Shown here one piece after another: positions 1-7,139 of a stretch of 45,983 nucleotides of DNA. The translations under genes and the position numbers were made by a program. Origin of the DNA: JALONO01 sp038209965 (GTDB lineage Bacteria; Bacteroidota; Bacteroidia; Cytophagales; Thermoflexibacteraceae); assembly GCA_038209965.1 (NCBI GenBank), contig JBBQXF010000026.1:1-45983 (forward strand), given 5' to 3'. Each line of letters begins with the position of its first letter. Within the stretch, counting starts at the first letter, position 1. Below the pieces are notes generated by a model that was not told the origin of the DNA, ran no database searches, and saw only the letters and a program-made list of their open reading frames with translations.

Positions 1-688
1 GAACATTGACACTCCGATAGGCGTTGAGATAATTAAATACCATGGCCGAATCCAGTTCTTTAATGCCCTCCACGTGATAAAAGCCCGAATCGCGCCGGAT
101 GTGAAAGTCATCAGCTGGATTTGCCGGATAGCGCACCCACAACTCGCGCAAGGAGGTGAAACCGGTGGCGATGATAGTCTTGTTGCGCCATTCACCTTCT
201 GGCATCGTAAATATTTCGTGCAAGACAAGGTTATGGCCGGGCAAAAACAAAGATACTGGGGCTTGGCCCGGCAGTTGGGCGTAAGTATCCGGCCCTTGGC
301 CAACGATTTGATACTGGTTTTGGCGCTGGCCATTGGCATATACTTGAATATTGGCCCCTTGGCTGGCCAGCATCTTGCCCACGCTATCCCGCTGTTGGTC
401 GGCTACGGGCCGCTTGATTTCTATCTTGCGCATCAGATCGAGCAGTTGACGGATCAACCGGGGATCGGCCGGATAGGTGGCATTGATGGTCCACTGGTCG
501 CGCTGCCGCTGGAGCACATTTTTGCCAAACACCAGTTTATCCACCAAGGCCGAATCAGCGGTAATGGCAAACGCAGCACCCTGGGCGGCCGGTCGGTTGC
601 CAGCTTCGGGCTGGCCCGTGAGCGAAAAGAAGATGAAAGCGAGTTGCGCGGCGATTACGCCGATCAGCACCTTGATTTTGGTTGTCAT
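1..688 (-). CDS. DUF4340 domain-containing protein (partial, 3' end outside window)
   Basis: Reads from the ATG at 688 down to the window edge with no stop, giving at least 229 residues. The N-terminus (MTTKIKVLIGVIAAQLAFIF) is a short basic stretch followed by a hydrophobic segment, so a membrane anchor or signal peptide is likely. Further in come a 'DQWTINATYPADP' block, a 'LMRKIEIKRPV' stretch and an 'ANIQVYANGQRQNQYQIVGQ' stretch, the order expected for DUF4340 proteins, in which paired beta-rich repeats follow one N-terminal helix. The biochemical role of the family is not known; in Bacteroidota such genes often sit beside gliding/ABC-type membrane genes, but that neighbourhood is outside this window. 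A strong promoter lies directly upstream and would give an almost leaderless mRNA. The family call is by visual pattern. Confidence 0.72.
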   Translation of the reverse strand, partial: MTTKIKVLIGVIAAQLAFIFFSLTGQPEAGNRPAAQGAAFAITADSALVDKLVFGKNVLQRQRDQWTINATYPADPRLIRQLLDLMRKIEIKRPVADQQRDSVGKMLASQGANIQVYANGQRQNQYQIVGQGPDTYAQLPGQAPVSLFLPGHNLVLHEIFTMPEGEWRNKTIIATGFTSLRELWVRYPANPADDFHIRRDSGFYHVEGIKELDSAMVFNYLNAYRSVNV

Positions 689-692
689 GTTA

Positions 693-722
693 CAAAGTTA
701 CAACTAAGCCGCGTTGCAACAA
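693..722 (-). promoter_or_regulatory. Bacteroidota-type promoter of the DUF4340 gene
   Basis: On the reverse strand, TTG (722-720), 19 bases, then TAACTTTG (700-693), a perfect match to the -7 consensus TAnnTTTG with normal spacing. The ATG at 688 is only 5 bases from the end of the -7 box, so the transcript probably starts at or within a few bases of the start codon. Confidence 0.6.
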
Positions 723-777
723 TTCCCCAGTTTTTGACGTACCTTTACCCAACTTAAACTTTATCGTGGCCAACAAT

Positions 778-993
778 ATGGAAATTACCGGCACAGTGAC
801 CCATCAAGCCCTGGAAGGTGGCTTTTGGGGGATAGTAGATGACGCAGGCAAAAAGTGGCGAGTGCCGGACATGCCGGGCCCGCTCAAGCAAGAAGGGGCC
901 AAGGTTCGTCTATCGGTGGAAAAAATCACTGGGGAAATCTCGATATTTATGTGGGGCAAACCAATAAAAATCATTGACTACTCCTTGCTCTAA
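778..993 (+). CDS. small hypothetical protein (71 aa)
   Basis: I chose the ATG at 778 (MEITGTVTHQALEGGFWGIV...) because the frame upstream of it overlaps the divergent promoter region and encodes nothing protein-like. The product is short, has no signal peptide or membrane segment, and alternates hydrophobic and polar residues with many glycines (GGFWGIVDDAGKKWRVP, GAKVRLSVEKITGEISIFMW), which suggests a small beta-barrel such as an OB-like fold. I do not recognise a named family. It is divergent from the DUF4340 gene; TACCTTTA at about 740 is a one-mismatch -7 box. It is followed by the subtilase gene in the same direction after an 83-base gap. Confidence 0.6.
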   Translation: MEITGTVTHQALEGGFWGIVDDAGKKWRVPDMPGPLKQEGAKVRLSVEKITGEISIFMWGKPIKIIDYSLL

Positions 994-1076
994 GGTCGCG
1001 GTTTTCGTGTGCCTAGCCAAACACCTTTTATTGTTCATCCCAACCATTTCAGTTTAGTCAAATCACTATTGCAATC

Positions 1077-2639
1077 ATGCAGAATTTATATGAAATAGGC
1101 TTTTTTGCCACGGTCATTTCCGCCATTGGCTGGTTTTGGCTCAAATCGATCGCTATCTCCACCACTTTTTTTGGGCGGAGTTTCTGGTTTTCGCTGGCGC
1201 TTTATGTGCTCGGTTTCTTTTTTGAGGATGTCAGTTTGTTCCTCAAGCTGTTCTTGATGCTGCCAATGGATGTGGCCATTTTCGTCTTGGTGGTCATCCT
1301 GTTCAATAAATACGTGAGCAGTTCCAAAGTCTTGCTTTCGGTGGTTGCCATTGGCCTGTTAGTGGTCAAGCTATTGCTCTTTGACACTGCAGCGGAGGCA
1401 TACACCCGTTGGTTTGGGGAAACGACAGCCCAAACATCAGTAGCCACACCACCAAACGTGGCTGCCGACGGAGAGTTGTTGCTCGATTTGGCTCGAGGCC
1501 GCTCATTGGCCGAACTGGCCCCACTTTTCGCGCAATACGGTGTTACTTACCAAAAGGCTTTCCCCAAATTAGAAAGGGAAGACTTTTCCGATCTGGAAGA
1601 GTTCTATGTCCTTAATTTGGCCGATGTCCACGCTGGTGCTTTCCAAGCGTTGTCCAACGCAATAATGGCCACCGGGGTGGCGGATGCCGTGGAAACCAAT
1701 GAGGTGATCCGGATCGAACCCATCGCGAGCCGCCCACCACTAGCTTCCGATCTAAACTTTGGGCTGAACGACCCCGGAATTGGCAATTTGTGGGGTTTTC
1801 AGGCCATGCAAATGGGCGAATTCTACACTTTGTTGCGGAATTCGGGGGCCAAGCCGCAAAAAGTGGCCAAAATTGCCATTCTGGATACTGGAGTGGATGG
1901 CGCCCACGAGGACTTGTCGGGCAGTTATGCCTCCACCAACCGTGACTACGACCGCGACAAAGTCGGCCACGGCACCCACTGCGCGGGCATTGCCGGGGCA
2001 GTTTCCAACAATGCCAAAGGCATTGCCTCATTTGCTCCCGCCTCGGGTTTTGTGCAGATTACCAGCATCAAAGTGTTGAGCGATTTTGGCTCGGGCACTC
2101 AGCAAGGTATCATCAATGGAATCATCGAAGCGGCCGATCTCGGGGTCGATGTGATCTCTATGTCACTGGGTGGACCTACCAGCGATCAGGCCCAGCGAGC
2201 TTACGCGGAGGCAGTCAAATATGCCAATCAGGCCGGGGCCATTGTGGTAGTGGCGGCGGGCAATGATGATGAAAATGCCCTTGATTTTGCCCCGGCCAAT
2301 GTGACGGGTGTAATCACGGTAGCGGCCATTGACGATAAACTCAACAAGGCCGATTTCTCAAATTTTGTCCAAGATTTAAAAATGGGCGTGGCTGCCCCCG
2401 GGGTCAATATCTACTCCGCTTTTCCCAACAACGAGTACAAGTTCTTGAGTGGCACTTCCATGGCCACCCCCTATGTGGCTGGCTTGGTGGGCCTGATGAA
2501 ATCCCTGCGCCCCAGCCTAACCACTGCACAAATCCACCAGATCCTCCAAGATACGGGGGCTACCACCAAAGCTGGCCCCCAAACTGGTCAATTGATCCAA
2601 CCAGCCAAAGCGATTGCTGGGCTGGTCAACGGTCTGTAA
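1077..2639 (+). CDS. S8 family serine peptidase (subtilase) with multi-pass N-terminal membrane domain
   Basis: A 520-residue protein. Residues 1-105 contain about four hydrophobic segments separated by short loops and no ordinary cleavable signal. Residues about 130-225 look like a subtilisin propeptide (I9-like) domain. The peptidase domain follows: Asp270 in AILDTGVDG, His298 in GHGTHCAG and Ser461 in GTSMATPYVAG form the catalytic triad; the oxyanion Asn is probably in VVAAGNDDEN. All three catalytic motifs are intact, so an active protease is expected. The unusual part is the polytopic N-terminus, which would anchor the protease in the inner membrane instead of secreting it. No C-terminal sorting domain is visible. 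A strong terminator hairpin lies 20 bases after the stop, so it is probably transcribed alone or with the small upstream gene. Confidence 0.9.
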   Translation: MQNLYEIGFFATVISAIGWFWLKSIAISTTFFGRSFWFSLALYVLGFFFEDVSLFLKLFLMLPMDVAIFVLVVILFNKYVSSSKVLLSVVAIGLLVVKLLLFDTAAEAYTRWFGETTAQTSVATPPNVAADGELLLDLARGRSLAELAPLFAQYGVTYQKAFPKLEREDFSDLEEFYVLNLADVHAGAFQALSNAIMATGVADAVETNEVIRIEPIASRPPLASDLNFGLNDPGIGNLWGFQAMQMGEFYTLLRNSGAKPQKVAKIAILDTGVDGAHEDLSGSYASTNRDYDRDKVGHGTHCAGIAGAVSNNAKGIASFAPASGFVQITSIKVLSDFGSGTQQGIINGIIEAADLGVDVISMSLGGPTSDQAQRAYAEAVKYANQAGAIVVVAAGNDDENALDFAPANVTGVITVAAIDDKLNKADFSNFVQDLKMGVAAPGVNIYSAFPNNEYKFLSGTSMATPYVAGLVGLMKSLRPSLTTAQIHQILQDTGATTKAGPQTGQLIQPAKAIAGLVNGL

Positions 2640-2658
2640 ACCAGCGGATCACCATTTG

Positions 2659-2700
2659 GTAAAAGGGCAGAAAATCAATCTTGGTTTTCTGCCCTTTTAC
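2659..2700 (+). terminator. intrinsic terminator after the subtilase gene
   Basis: Perfect 16-bp inverted repeat (GTAAAAGGGCAGAAAA at 2659-2674 and its complement at 2685-2700) with a 10-base loop, followed by TTTTTG. The A/T-rich lower stem would allow it to act in both directions. Confidence 0.8.
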
Positions 2701-2930
2701 TTTTTGTCACCATTCATGCAACCTCACCGGGTTGTTTTGCATCTTGCTTCAGAACGCAGACTGCGCACAGTGAAAGAGAAAACCGAAGTTGCCCCACCAG
2801 GGAGGACCGGAGCAAAGTAAATCCTCTTTCTAACCCAGTGCGCAATTTGACTATTAACGCGGCTGTTTCAGGGTATTGGAAATCACCTTTACAGCCAGCG
2901 ATAACTTAATCCTAAACCACTATTGATTGA

Positions 2931-3494
2931 ATGTTACGGCTCGGCCAACCCTACCGGGAAGAAGATTTGATCCACGATTGCCTAAAGGGCAAACGGAGCG
3001 GTCAAGAAGCATTGTACAAAAAATACAGCGCAAAAATGTTGGGGATTTGTCTTCGCTATTTGCCCGATCGCACCGAAGCGGAGGACGCCATGGTTTCGGC
3101 CATGGTAAGGATTTTTGCCCAACTCCCCACTTTTCGGCAAGAAGGCAGCTTTGAAGGATGGATCCGCCGGATCACGGTCAATGAAGCACTGGGAGTCCTT
3201 CGGCGAAAAAAGAAAATTTATTTTGAAGAAATGGAAGTGGCCGATCGGCAGACGAGCGAACGAAACGCTGAGACCAACTTAGAGGCGGACGAATTGCTCA
3301 AAATGGTACAATTTCTCCCCACCGGCTATCGGACGGTATTCAACCTGTATGCCATTGAGGGGTATAGCCACAAAGAAATCGCTGAAATGTTGGGCGTAAC
3401 GGAGAGCACCTCCAAATCACAATTGAACCGTGCCCGAAACTTGCTCAAGGAAATGATTGCCAAATACCAGGGGGTGTCACTACCAGCCCTTTGA
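2931..3494 (+). CDS. ECF-type RNA polymerase sigma factor
   Basis: A 187-residue protein, the usual ECF length. Region 2 is seen at residues about 25-95 (ALYKKYSAKMLGICLRYLPD, EDAMVSAMVRIF, FEGWIRRITVNEALGVLRRK) and region 4 at about 125-178 (LPTGYRTVFNLYAIEGYSHK, EIAEMLGVTESTSKSQLNRA), with the helix-turn-helix that reads the -35 element. It is the first gene of a three-gene co-directional set; the next gene encodes a single-pass membrane protein whose layout suits an anti-sigma factor, and the third an outer-membrane protein. The sigma factor may control this operon itself, but no shared promoter motif can be shown here. Confidence 0.92.
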   Translation: MLRLGQPYREEDLIHDCLKGKRSGQEALYKKYSAKMLGICLRYLPDRTEAEDAMVSAMVRIFAQLPTFRQEGSFEGWIRRITVNEALGVLRRKKKIYFEEMEVADRQTSERNAETNLEADELLKMVQFLPTGYRTVFNLYAIEGYSHKEIAEMLGVTESTSKSQLNRARNLLKEMIAKYQGVSLPAL

Positions 3495-3540
3495 AATTAT
3501 CATTGAAAACTGATTTATTGCGCTAAATAACTGCTGCTCT

Positions 3541-4341
3541 ATGGAAAAAGGCAAAGATTCATTGGATGATCTGTTTCGGGCCAAGCTCCACGACTGGGAG
3601 GCTGCGCCGTCGGATCAAGCCCTGGCCAAGTTCCGGGCCCACCTCGGCCAACAAACAGATCGGCCACGCTGGGGTATTTACCTGCGGTTTGCTGCCGTTT
3701 TGTTCCTCTCGCTCACGGGTGGTTGGCTGGCTTGGCAAGTGGCTCCTACCCAACCCCAGGCTGTGCCGCCGGTGGGGCAGGTGACACCCGCCCCAGGGCT
3801 TGCACCAGCGTTGAGCGACAAAGCAGCATTGGCCCACCCTTCAGATTTTTCCAAGCCGGTGCAACCTAACGAGGTCCAACAGCATCTAGTTTCCGAAGAG
3901 CAGCCAGCTTTAGCCGTCAATATCCCCAACAGTACTGCCCCGCTCATTCAGGGGCAAAGCGATGGGAAACCCAACGTCACAAAACCAGCTGATGAAACCA
4001 AAGCGGGGGACAACTTAACCAAAGCGGAAACCGGAACAGTAATGGAAAAAAGGTTGGACAACGAGAAACCGGATCCTGATCTGCCCAAACTGGCCACCCT
4101 TGCAGCACCCGAACAAGCGGAAAAAATCCAGATAATCATCAAAATGGGGACTGAAGCCTCCAGCAAGGATGAAATCAGGGAGGAGCAGGAGCAGCGCAAA
4201 AAAAGCCGCACTGGCATGGGCAAATTTCTGGCGCGGATCAACGGAGGCGAAGACACTTCCGAATCGCAAAAGGTGGAAATTGAATTGATGGGCGTGAGCA
4301 AAGACAGTTTGTTCAAGAAAAAAGACAAAAAAAATCGCTAA
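3541..4341 (+). CDS. single-pass membrane protein, probable anti-sigma partner of the ECF factor
   Basis: A 266-residue protein: a 45-residue charged cytoplasmic N-terminus (MEKGKDSLDDLFRAKLHDWE...), one transmembrane helix at about 48-66 (YLRFAAVLFLSLTGGWLAW), then a long Pro/Ala/Lys-rich low-complexity stretch and a lysine-rich C-terminus ending in KKKDKKNR. No zinc-binding anti-sigma motif is visible. The position 46 bases downstream of the sigma gene, and the layout (short cytoplasmic domain, one helix, extended periplasmic part), are those of membrane proteins paired with ECF factors in Bacteroidota; the anti-sigma role is inferred from context. Another possibility is a structural linker to the outer-membrane protein encoded next. 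Confidence 0.65.
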   Translation: MEKGKDSLDDLFRAKLHDWEAAPSDQALAKFRAHLGQQTDRPRWGIYLRFAAVLFLSLTGGWLAWQVAPTQPQAVPPVGQVTPAPGLAPALSDKAALAHPSDFSKPVQPNEVQQHLVSEEQPALAVNIPNSTAPLIQGQSDGKPNVTKPADETKAGDNLTKAETGTVMEKRLDNEKPDPDLPKLATLAAPEQAEKIQIIIKMGTEASSKDEIREEQEQRKKSRTGMGKFLARINGGEDTSESQKVEIELMGVSKDSLFKKKDKKNR

Positions 4342-4359
4342 ACCATAAAATTGAGTTTT

Positions 4360-5400
4360 ATGAAAAAAATAATCACAGTCCTGCTGTTTGGATTAATGAG
4401 CTGGGCCAATGGCCACCTGCAAGCCATGCCAACTTACGGCGATAAGCACCGCGAATACCAAATCGTGCGCCAAGATGACGATACGGTAATCATCAATGTC
4501 GGTAAAAGTCGCCTCGTTTTGATCCTTTCCAGCAAAGAGGATCGAAAAAAATTCAAGGAGATGGATTTGAACGCTCTCTTGCAACGGGTGGATGGCTACA
4601 TGGAATCGGCTGAAAATGCCAAGCACGACACCACCATCCAAGACAAAAACGAAGAGTACGAAATCAGTTTTGTCAACGGGGAGACCCGGATTCAAGTCCG
4701 GGACAAAGACAGTAGCAAAAATTCCCGGGCGAAATCCCACTATTTCCGTTCCATTGACCGCCATGACACTGATCGGGATAGAGAGGACAAAAAACACCGT
4801 AGCCGTCGAATCGTGATCGATGTGTTCAACATGGATCTGGGGCTCAACCAATTTACGCAACCCGGCGGCAAGATACCCAATGGAACCAGCTATGATCTGG
4901 ATCCACTTGGCTCACGCTACATTGCTTTTTCCAGCAATATAAAAGTGCCCCTGAGCCGCTCGGTCCGGATCAAAACTGGCATTGAATTGTCCTGGTTCAA
5001 CTTCATGTTTGAAGGCAACCGGCGGGTGCGAAATACCGATAGTGGGGCCGAGTTTTTCCGTACGCCCGAAGAACTTGAAAAAAGTAAAATGACGGTTGCC
5101 TATGCCAACTTGCCCGTGATGATCGAGTACGGCCGCCGCAGCAATCTCTTTGGTTTTGGGGTGGGCGGTTATGTGGGCTACCGAATCGGGAGCTACACCA
5201 AGGTGATGGAGAACATGAACGGCGTGACCAACAAGGATCGCACTCACAACAACTTGTCTTTAAACAATTTGCGCTATGGTTTGAGTGCCCAGGCCCGGGT
5301 CTACCGCGTCACTTTGTTCTTCAACTATGACCTCAATTCGCTCTTTGCCCAAGATCGTGGTCCCGAACTCCAAGCTTTTGCCTTTGGCGTACGGATATAG
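4360..5400 (+). CDS. outer-membrane beta-barrel protein, hypothetical
   Basis: The ATG at 4360 is preferred over a TTG nine bases upstream because it gives a clean signal peptide (MKKIITVLLFGLMSWANGHL, cleavage probably after LQA). The mature part has an N-terminal domain (residues about 25-140) of short strands and charged stretches, then a C-terminal half with repeated aromatic-ended strands (IAFSSNIKVPLSRSVRIKTG, TVAYANLPVMIEYG, GFGVGGYVGYRIG) ending in LQAFAFGVRI, typical of an 8-strand PorT/OmpA-like barrel. It is separated by 18 bases from the preceding gene and closes the sigma-factor operon; a strong hairpin follows. The substrate or role is unknown. It may report envelope state to the upstream pair (inference). 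Confidence 0.75.
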   Translation: MKKIITVLLFGLMSWANGHLQAMPTYGDKHREYQIVRQDDDTVIINVGKSRLVLILSSKEDRKKFKEMDLNALLQRVDGYMESAENAKHDTTIQDKNEEYEISFVNGETRIQVRDKDSSKNSRAKSHYFRSIDRHDTDRDREDKKHRSRRIVIDVFNMDLGLNQFTQPGGKIPNGTSYDLDPLGSRYIAFSSNIKVPLSRSVRIKTGIELSWFNFMFEGNRRVRNTDSGAEFFRTPEELEKSKMTVAYANLPVMIEYGRRSNLFGFGVGGYVGYRIGSYTKVMENMNGVTNKDRTHNNLSLNNLRYGLSAQARVYRVTLFFNYDLNSLFAQDRGPELQAFAFGVRI

Positions 5401-5426
5401 TCAGGCTGTAAAAAAAGCAACGCTTG

Positions 5427-5464
5427 CACGACGAACCACCATTGGAAAATGGTGGTTCGTCGTG
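5427..5464 (+). terminator. terminator hairpin closing the sigma-factor operon
   Basis: Perfect 17-bp stem (5427-5443 with 5448-5464), GGAA loop; the T-run after it is weak (TTTAT), so the hairpin could also protect the 3' end of the mRNA. Confidence 0.65.
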
Positions 5465-5546
5465 GTTTATGGGCTTGCCCAAGGGAGCGGGCTGAACTTT
5501 CCGTCAAAGATCCTTAATTTGCAGCCCAAAACCATTTTTCACTCAG

Positions 5547-7019
5547 ATGGACATTCTCAAGAAACTATATTCCGGCTCACTCGCCCTGCTCACTGACCTT
5601 TACCAACTGACAATGGCCTACGGCTATTGGAAAGCGGGAATGACCGAAAAAGAAGCAGTTTTCAACCTTTTTTTTCGGAAAAACCCCTTTGCGGGCGGCT
5701 ACACCATTGCTTGCGGGCTGGATTATGTGGTTGATTTCTTGGATAATTTCCATTTTTCGCCCGATGACATTGCTTATTTGGCCACCTTGAACGGCAGCGA
5801 CGATCAGCCATTGTTCGAAGTCGGTTTTTTGGATTACCTAGCCCAACTGAAGTTTACCTGCAACGTGGACGCGGTGGAAGAGGGCACCGTTGTGTTTCCG
5901 CAAGAGCCACTGCTGCGGATCAAAGGTCCGCTGATCCAGGGCCAACTGATCGAGACCCCGCTGCTCAATATGCTGAATTTCCAGAGCTTGATCGCCACCA
6001 AAGCTTCCCGGGTGTGCATGGCCGCTCAGGGCGAGCCAGTGCTGGAATTTGGTTTGCGACGTGCCCAAGGCATCGACGGGGGCTTGGCCGCCAGCCGGGC
6101 CGCTTACATTGGGGGGTGTACCGCCACTTCCAACGTAATGGCGGGCAAACTGTTTGGTATTCCGGTACGCGGCACTCATGCCCACAGTTGGATCATGTCG
6201 TTCCCCAATGAAAAAGCCGCTTTTAAAGCGTATGCCCAAGCAATGCCCAACAATGCCGTGTTTTTGGTCGATACCTTTGACACGATCGAGGGGATTAAAA
6301 ATGCCATTGAAGCCGGGCGCGAACTCGAGGCCCAGGGCTACAAAATGAGCGGCATCCGCCTCGATTCTGGCGACTTGGCCTACCTCAGCATCAAGGCACG
6401 CAAATTACTGGATGACGCGGGCTTCCCCGATTGCAGCATCGTGGCCAGCAACGATTTGGATGAAAACATTATCAGTTCGCTCAAGCAGCAAGAAGCCCAG
6501 GTCAATGTTTGGGGAGTGGGCACCAAATTGGTAACGGCCTATGACCAGCCTGCATTGGGCGGGGTTTACAAAATTGCGGCCATCCGCAACGAACAAAATG
6601 AATGGGATTACAAGCTCAAACTCTCCGAACAGGCCATCAAAATATCCAATCCCGGAATTTTACAGGTGCGCCGCTACTACGACGAAGCTGGCCTGTGCAT
6701 GGCTGACATGATTTTCAACGAAGAGCAAGCCCCGGGCGAACATTCCACCATCATTGATCCGCTGGATGGTACCCGCCGCAAAAATGTGGACAATCAATTT
6801 GTCCATGAAGATCTGTTGAAGCCCATTTTTGTGCAGGGAAAACGGGTTTACCGCACGCCCGGCATGGCGGCCATACAGCAAAAAGCCAAGATCCAACTGG
6901 CCACTTTGCACGGCAGCATCAAACGTTTCACCAACCCGCACCAATATCCCGTTGGTTTGGAAAAAAATCTCTACGAACTCAAAACCAGCTTGATCCTGAA
7001 ATTGCGGCACCTAGAATAG
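5547..7019 (+). CDS. pncB: nicotinate phosphoribosyltransferase
   Basis: A 490-residue protein that joins nicotinic acid to PRPP (ATP-assisted) to form nicotinate mononucleotide, the first step of the Preiss-Handler NAD salvage route. Visible family marks: the N-terminal LLTDLYQLTMAYGYWKAG block, NPFAGGYTIACGLDYVVDFL, EFGLRRAQGIDGGLAASRAA, and GIPVRGTHAHSWIMSF near residue 205-217 with the conserved histidines; GIRLDSGDLAYLS and FGVGT-like VWGVGTKLVTAYDQPALGGV form the phosphate-binding end of the barrel. Length is typical of the long bacterial form. It stands alone between two strong hairpins/promoters; the nearest -7-like box is imperfect. No other NAD gene is adjacent. Confidence 0.95.
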   Translation: MDILKKLYSGSLALLTDLYQLTMAYGYWKAGMTEKEAVFNLFFRKNPFAGGYTIACGLDYVVDFLDNFHFSPDDIAYLATLNGSDDQPLFEVGFLDYLAQLKFTCNVDAVEEGTVVFPQEPLLRIKGPLIQGQLIETPLLNMLNFQSLIATKASRVCMAAQGEPVLEFGLRRAQGIDGGLAASRAAYIGGCTATSNVMAGKLFGIPVRGTHAHSWIMSFPNEKAAFKAYAQAMPNNAVFLVDTFDTIEGIKNAIEAGRELEAQGYKMSGIRLDSGDLAYLSIKARKLLDDAGFPDCSIVASNDLDENIISSLKQQEAQVNVWGVGTKLVTAYDQPALGGVYKIAAIRNEQNEWDYKLKLSEQAIKISNPGILQVRRYYDEAGLCMADMIFNEEQAPGEHSTIIDPLDGTRRKNVDNQFVHEDLLKPIFVQGKRVYRTPGMAAIQQKAKIQLATLHGSIKRFTNPHQYPVGLEKNLYELKTSLILKLRHLE

Positions 7020-7085
7020 GACACGCAATCGATTGAAAATCAAGCGTTTTTTAATTCAAAAAATTGCATTTTTTACCCAAAAACC

Positions 7086-7117
7086 TTTGGATAAGTGGCC
7101 TAATCAGTGTATTTTTG
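7086..7117 (+). promoter_or_regulatory. gyrB promoter
   Basis: TTTG (7086-7089), 20-base spacer, TATTTTTG (7110-7117), an exact match to the Bacteroidota -33/-7 consensus. The gyrB ATG is 22 bases downstream, giving a leader of about 15 bases without a Shine-Dalgarno site. Confidence 0.7.
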
Positions 7118-7139
7118 CAAGTTACATTTAGAACGTAAA

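Noticed and set aside
74..757. 227-codon forward open frame at the window start
   Set aside because: It lies opposite the DUF4340 gene, which has a promoter, a membrane-anchor start and family-like blocks; the forward product looks random.
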